Shown: positions 58,701-64,000 of the stretch, one piece after another
Numbering within the stretch: position 1 is the stretch's first letter
How the letters are laid out: each line of letters begins with the position of its first letter
Assembly: GCA_947034885.2 (NCBI GenBank)
Contig: OX344750.2
Coordinates: 14,006,053-14,070,052, forward strand
DNA from: Thuidium tamariscinum
Lineage: Eukaryota > Streptophyta > Bryopsida > Hypnales > Thuidiaceae
Direction: 5' to 3'
DNA length: 64,000 nucleotides
Program-made: the position numbers and the translations under genes
Notes under the pieces: model-generated
Databases searched by the model: none
What the model saw: only the letters and a program-made list of their open reading frames with translations
What the model was told of the DNA's origin: nothing

Positions 58701-60739
58701 AAACGGGACAAAACAACCATCCTTCTGTGTCTTGTCAAATCTCAATATATGACTGCATTCTAATAGCACCCCAAGGAATGGTCAAATGGGCAATGAACTG
58801 ACGAAGAGTTTTCACCTTCACACCGTGCTTCATTTGGCTTAACCCCTAAAATGCCTAGCATCTAAAACAAGCAAGGTTTAGTTACCGTCTAAGTGAAAGG
58901 AATTCACGGTCACATTTTCAACATTTTAAAGTGAAGCTTAGAATGCGCAAATGCAAATTGAATCATCTGAAGCAGTCAAAAGTTCAGAAAAAAAAAAAGT
59001 CACTTGCGAATGTAGAAGTTAAGAAGGACTAGACAAATAGAATAACATCAATCTGAAAGAGTACCAACCATGTAATCGATACACATCTGCCGAGTCTCAT
59101 CATACATCTCAGGGTCTCCATAGACCCGATCTGTCACAGCACGGAAGAGACAGTTCCCGTCCTCCGCCATGTGCCTGACTTCCATCCCTTTCACACGTCG
59201 CAGCTCCATCTCAAACTGACGTTCTCTCTCTGCCTGCATTATCACCGATGGAAGTGAAATGAAATCAATAGCTGATAAGAAGAGTTGGTCATCTTCACAA
59301 TCAATCATCCCTAAGCAAACATTGAGTATGAGTACAACGCTCCACAACCACCGTAAGAACTGCATCACGTACATGGTTCATACCATTCCAGAAAATTCCA
59401 GATCTTAATGTAGAATTTACGATGCTTCTGTGCTATCTGAAATAACTAGGACGGAGGTAGAGAATACTATAAACCTCGGTTGACCTTCAATCAGCAAATC
59501 GAGTCTTGGCTAAAAGTCTATGGCCACTCATACTTGAATGAAAATGTGGTTTCAATTGTCCCTTAAATGGTGATCTACAACCTCCCACTTTTCAATGGTT
59601 GCATAAGTAGTGGTAGAAATTAGACATCAAGAGAGTTTGGCTCATAGAGTACCAAAATGATCTCTCCGGTGAGCTTTATAGTGATCTCAAATGAAAGCAT
59701 AACCTACATATTCATTAAAATGCTCTGAATGCACAAATAGTATCCTCAACCTAGAAAAGAGCATTAGATCAAACCAAAGGCCCCAATCTTAATGGAAGTA
59801 GGACTCAGGTGGCCCAGGTCTGTAGCTTACGCCGTCCTTGTAGCCGGAGGGACCAGGAGTCCAGGGACTTTGTTCGTCGGCACTGTTGTAGCCGTCTCCT
59901 TCTCCGTAAGACCTTGGAGATGTTGGCCGAGAGCTATTGGGAGAACTGCGGGTGCCCTTCAATGCTACTGATTTTCTGCGGGAAGTAGGCCCTCGGTTGG
60001 CATTCAAAGTGGAGCATCCCACCCAACCACTTCTGCGTGACGACACAGGCGTGCAGGGTAGAGGAGGGGCTAGAGGGATAGCAGGAGAACACCCAACCAC
60101 AGGGTCGGAGGCCATGCTTGTGGCCCTTCCTACATCGATCTCTTCATGGCTGGTGGTTCTCGACACGGGAACTGCGTCATTGGATAAAACTGAAGGTGGA
60201 CTCACAGGTTGCATAATTGAAGGATTGGAGGTAATAGGGGCTTCCAATGGCATCGAACTCTGAGAAGTTAGATTACATGACGGTCCTTTGGATTGGGCTC
60301 TCCCGGATGGTCTGCTGCTTAATTCTGATGATCCAGGGAGTTCTTCAGAAGACTTTGACTGCCCCTCTCCATCCAAGCTCACCGGGATTAAATCAGATCC
60401 ACTCGGATATAACTCACAAGTTGCATCTAATTCCTGAGTCAGCACATGCTGTAATTGCCCGTTCGGAATCTCCTCATTCAGACCTACCAGAGACGCAATC
60501 TCGTTATTAACTGCCGAGGGTGCACATTTTCCACTTCCACTCGCAGCAAGTGAAGAAGAGTGAGGCTCCACTTTCAAAACATCAGCAGCCTCGCTGTCCG
60601 AGACATCATCGGAAATGTCGTTCGCTTGAGAGTTCGGGGTCGACGAGGGAGGTACAGAAGCCGAATTTGAAGGAGGAGCTCGAGACTGCTGCGTTTGATT
60701 CGAAGACACGCCTCCTCTTTGCACTACAACTCGCGTCAT
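55762..60739 (-). CDS. OTU-domain deubiquitinase with UBA-like tail (OTLD1/OTU6-like)
   Basis: Eight exons join in frame: 60739-59831, 59233-59069, 58659-58582, 58401-58323, 58144-57999, 57850-57785, 57162-56982 and 56036-55762, for 632 residues. OTU proteins are cysteine proteases that cleave ubiquitin chains. The catalytic loop EDGNCLFRAV gives D328 and C331, and RGNHYNSIVDP gives H436, so the triad looks complete. A helix EIERMVMEASRAEYLE follows, then a UBA-like segment at about 580-612 (MLLFMGFRYLRVMEAHSIFG), typical of plant OTLD1/OTU6 relatives. The first 303 residues are one Ser/Pro-rich, disordered exon, long for the family. The start MTRVVVQRGG is chosen because plant relatives begin with a similar MTR-QRG motif; an in-frame ATG five codons earlier (60754) is possible. 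Arabidopsis OTLD1 acts on histone H2B ubiquitin; the same role here is inference. All donors are GT and all acceptors AG. Confidence 0.93.
56226..56352. repeat. 46-bp-stem inverted repeat inside an OTU gene intron
   Basis: Arms 56226-56273 and 56306-56352 are complementary over about 46 bp with one or two mismatches (CTAATCGCTGAAAAGCTTAA in arm 1), separated by a loop of 32 nt. It lies in the last intron (56037-56981) of the OTU gene. CACCATA or TTGGTGT motifs occur on both sides. It may be a small foldback MITE or a hairpin RNA source. No target duplication is obvious. Confidence 0.85.
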
Positions 60740-61692
60740 TGTCTCGATCACCAATCAATACACATCCGTAGCACTAAATTGGCAGCGGCCGACAAGAACA
60801 GAGGTCTTTGAAGAATTTTCCCTTCCAATGGGGACTTTCCCTGAAGAGCGCACAACACAAGAAAGAGGCCGTTACGATTACTGCGCCCACGTTCTTGGCA
60901 ACGACATACCGTATTCAAGGTCCATCGTCAAACTGGCACCAACATCCAAGGACCAAAATTCACTCACCTGCCAATTATTCAAAAACAGAAATTCCTGTTT
61001 TAGGTCATACTCCTCTTCACACACCCGGAAGATTAAAAGAACTACTTCGTGTGCAAATACATCCGCATCAGTTCTCACTCTTCCAAAGAAGATTCATGGA
61101 AATCTGAACCCTAGACCACACCGAGGACCCGAACCAACTTCTCCTTTCATCCCATTCACGCATGCACACACATCCACAACCCTAACAAACACCAAAACCT
61201 ATCAAAAATGGCACTCCACACAAATCAACCAATCCTCCACCCTTGAAATTGCGAATTTACTTTCCAGCTAAATAAAAGCTAAACAATCAATTGTCTTCTC
61301 ACAAAAACCTCGCCCATCGATTTCCAACGATGGACTCACTCCCAACCAGATAAAGAAAATAGCAACCAAATTTGACTCCCTCCGCAACCTCCCACAGCCA
61401 ATAAAAAATCCCAAAAGCGTCCTCCGCCAAACCCCTGTCCTTCCCCGCCCGCCCCGAAATTCATCACCACGGATGCCAAGATGAAACAAGAACCTGCTCC
61501 GATGCAAACAAGAACACCAAATTTCGAAACTAAACGCCGGATCCAGAGAATTCCAACATCAAAACCACAAAACGGCACTCCCAAGAGACGAAACGGATAC
61601 CCGACAGAGACGAATCTTCACCAAAACTGAAGACAACCTATTCTACACCAAAACTTGCGAGAAATTCAGCAAACGAACCTGAGAATTGGAGT

Positions 61693-61756
<64 letters not shown>

Positions 61757-61800
61757 TGCGCAGGCAGATGTGTGTGCAGACCCTATTGCGATAGAGGGTT
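60740..61800 (-). promoter_or_regulatory. leader and promoter of the OTU gene
   Basis: The sense strand is GC-moderate and CT-rich for about 1 kb before the start codon. It includes the pure CT tract at 61698-61753 and a TTCTCAG acceptor-like site near 61680, so an intron in the leader is possible. Long ORFs on both strands here lack family signatures and are treated as shadows. Confidence 0.45.
61698..61753. repeat. (GA)n microsatellite in the OTU gene leader
   Basis: About 28 uninterrupted GA units, CT on the sense strand of the OTU gene. GA/CT tracts near plant transcription starts can bind GAGA-type (BBR/BPC) factors. Here that is inference. Confidence 0.95.
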
Positions 61801-62112
61801 GTTGATGCGGAACAAAGAAGGCAAGGTACTGGAAATGGCGATGGAATACTTCTACCGCGACATCAATAATATATTCATTATATATAACGGAGAACGACGG
61901 ACAGACAAACGGAAAGACCAACAGACGGATTGACAAACTCACTGCTGACAGACCGAAAGGGCTTGCAGAAAAAGAATTAGCAAAGTATTGAGAGCCACCG
62001 ACTTTGGCCGGGGCCATCGTTTGTCTCGTTTTTCACGGGCCGGGGGGACCAATGGCCAGGATATTTGGTTCTTTCCTCAACAATAACAATTCAAAATTGG
62101 AATGGCAAATTA

Positions 62113-62478
62113 GGGGGTGTCATGGCTCCTCAGAGAAACTCAATTTTTTAGGGAAACCCAAGTTGGTGAGATTTTTCGGGAGCCAATAAAAATTGTCATA
62201 GAATGGAGGAGCCATGACACCCTTTTTTGCTGTTCGCAACGATTCTGCAAGAATTTCTAGCTCGTACAGCTGGGTTGGGAGCTCCGATACTTGCGCCAAG
62301 GCGAGGGCTTCAAGAAATTCTTCAAGAAATTTTTCAAAAACGTCGTTTCTTCACCCGCGAAGGAGAAGAAACGGCACTCCATTTTCTCTGAGAATTTCAC
62401 GTCCACCTTTCGCTCTCGGTGCACCACGTACTCTTTCTCACAGAATTTTGAGGACTTCGGAAGTGCCGTGACACCCCC
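62113..62478. mobile_element. 366-bp TIR element near the OTU promoter
   Basis: The ends are inverted repeats GGGGGTGTCATGGCTCC and, at the right complement, GGGGGTGTCACGGCACT, with TA on each outer side. The GGGGGTGT start with a TTA on the left resembles PIF/Harbinger MITEs, though the right flank reads TAT. An internal GGAGCCATGACACCC (62207-62221) pairs with the left end, giving a second, shorter hairpin. The interior is GC-richer than normal for MITEs here. Confidence 0.65.
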
Positions 62479-62581
62479 TATTGCTAAACTATGAGGGAAA
62501 AACACTCAATATCACACCTATATATTGTATTGGGCCCTAGACTAATCCAAAATTATCCCTAGACTACAATTAATGTATTTG

Positions 62582-62878
62582 CCAAATGTTGGACTCTAAT
62601 TCGCTGATGCATATTGAAGACACATACCAAAATTCGATTGGCTCATTGCTGATTTTAGCGGCGTTCATATTTAGGGGAATCTATTGAACAATTTCAGTGG
62701 TCTACAAAGCCAACACTTTGGAAAATCATAGGAATTACATACGGCATCTGAGAAATCTTTTTTTGTAATATTCATGATTTTCACTCCCTAATATTAAAAA
62801 AATATTATTTTTAGAATAAACTCCCTCCAACTATGCTCTATTTCTTTATTTGGATGGTTTTGGGTGTTTACATTGTAA
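62582..62878. repeat. dispersed repeat family C, copy 2
   Basis: Matches 5551-5973 in the same orientation. It lacks about 140 bp present in that copy. It lies about 1 kb upstream of the presumed start of the OTU transcript. Confidence 0.75.
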
Positions 62879-64000
62879 TGTGTGGAACAAGAAAATTGGA
62901 ACATTGTTCCTATGATTTGATTTCCTAGTTTTTTTTGGTGAATCTTGTTGTAAGTCAATGTTTTTGTAGAATATTTTTTTAAGTATTTTTTAGATAGCTT
63001 GTGAATAAATTGTGAATTCTTAAATTGCTGAAAATGTGTGTATGCAAAAGCAACCTTAGGTTATCTTGAATAAAGGGAACATATTTCATATAAGAATTTT
63101 GTAGGGATCAATTTTAATCCTAGAACAACTCAATTCTTCACTTAAGAGAAAGGTTGTCTAGAATTTGTGTAATTTATTGTGCAATTTTTTTAGCAAATTA
63201 AAACTTATTATACAACATGTAACTATACAATCTTGTCTCTCACCATGTCATAGTTAAGAAATCAAAATTACAAATATCAATTTTTTTAAACCATAAAGAT
63301 AATGAAGTTTGATTATCTAAAAGTAGTTGTTGACTTTAGGAGGCAACTTAAAAGTGACGCACAATGTTCCAAATTGAAGTCTACAATGCTTGTCAAACAC
63401 TATTTTGCCCTTCAAAAAATACCTCTTTAAAAATATCCCTTCAAAAAAATATGCTAAATAAAAATGAAAGCGTCACTTAAAGGGCTCGAAAAAAAATGCC
63501 AGTCAAAAACCATTCATCGTAAATTGTTCATTCATTGCCTAATAAGAATGCATTTAGGGTTTAGTATTTGGTGGCTAGCTGCCTTTGTTGAGATGGTTGA
63601 TTGGTTGCCTTTGTTTAGGGTGGGTTGTCTAACTTGTCTTCACCACTTGATAGTTGTTCATCGGAAGAGTTGATGCTCTTGTTATCATTGGTATCACTTT
63701 GATGTTTTAGATTTTAAAATACTCAATCTTTCAAGGCCTCAAGGATTGCCTCACTTGTAAGTATCACTTCAACTTCTTAATTGTTATAGAAAACAATTCA
63801 ACTTTGTTGATTGTTATGCTTCAACACTTTAATTTGTTAATTATTGTTGTTTTTGACAAAGACCATTCAATTTATAAATTGTTTTGTTTCAACCGTTCAA
63901 CTTATAATTTTTTTGATTTAACCGTTCAACTTGTTAATTGTTATGTTTCAACAGTTCAATCTGTTGCTCAATGGCTTCAGTTCACGTAAAGGTCGGGATC
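62879..64000. other. AT-rich intergenic DNA with a degenerate tandem repeat
   Basis: At about 63780-63970 a degenerate unit like TTGTTATGTTTCAACCGTTC is repeated roughly five times with a spacing of 30-40 bp. The small ORFs at 63464-63673 and 63804-63989 show no domain. Confidence 0.5.

Noticed and set aside
60247..61271. Plus-strand ORFs of up to 147 codons
   Set aside because: They are antisense to exon 1 and the leader of the OTU gene; no domain is recognisable.
1..64000. LTR retrotransposons, CRISPR arrays, rRNA genes
   Set aside because: No pair of long terminal repeats, no reverse transcriptase or integrase motifs, no regularly spaced repeats, and no rRNA sequence was seen.

Overview
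The window is nuclear DNA of a land plant. Genes are split by many GT-AG introns, the proteins belong to plant families (OTU deubiquitinase with a UBA-like tail, group-1 MTP zinc transporter, plant coiled-coil protein, PTAR1-like prenyltransferase alpha-repeat protein, single-domain cyclophilin), and most of the sequence is AT-rich intergenic DNA built from decayed transposons and small inverted-repeat elements. I cannot name the species. The repeat-rich, AT-rich landscape and the divergence of the proteins would fit a large plant genome, possibly a non-flowering one, but that is inference.

Layout. 1-1000: GC-richer DNA, probably the 5' leader of a minus-strand gene that leaves the window on the left. 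1000-6000: AT-rich repeats, with one clean 90-bp Stowaway-like MITE. 6397-12063 (+): six-exon coiled-coil protein gene. 12.1-15.2 kb: intergenic, with a tandem pair of 449-bp TIR elements. 15.2-17.2 kb (-): a divergent cyclophilin gene with five reconstructed exons. 17.2-22.3 kb: repeats, including a 202-bp CACTA-type foldback. 22322-23983 (-): two-exon CDF/MTP zinc transporter. 24-46 kb: a gene desert made of TIR elements. It holds a 4.28-kb non-autonomous CACTA element with a perfect TSD, a second 202-bp foldback, a 582-bp Mutator-type element with a 9-bp TSD, a family of about 720-bp TIR elements, and broken copies of an unknown repeated gene. 46.6-52.1 kb (-): ten-exon PTAR1-like gene. 52.3-55.7 kb: GC-rich palindromes, microsatellites and a minisatellite. 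55762-60739 (-): eight-exon OTU deubiquitinase gene with a CT-repeat leader. 62-64 kb: a TIR element and repeats.

The five genes look like independent housekeeping loci, not a pathway. The PTAR1-like, OTU and coiled-coil genes sit in GC-richer islands. The MTP and cyclophilin genes share the AT-rich composition of the surrounding transposon-rich DNA. The most notable signals are the 202-bp foldback pair, whose arms carry a 21-nt block that differs between copies but is matched within each copy; the cyclophilin with lysine where the catalytic arginine is expected; homologous coding fragments on opposite strands flanking the large CACTA element; and a near-perfect 46-bp hairpin in an intron of the OTU gene. 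All exon structures were joined by hand from splice signals and reading-frame continuity.
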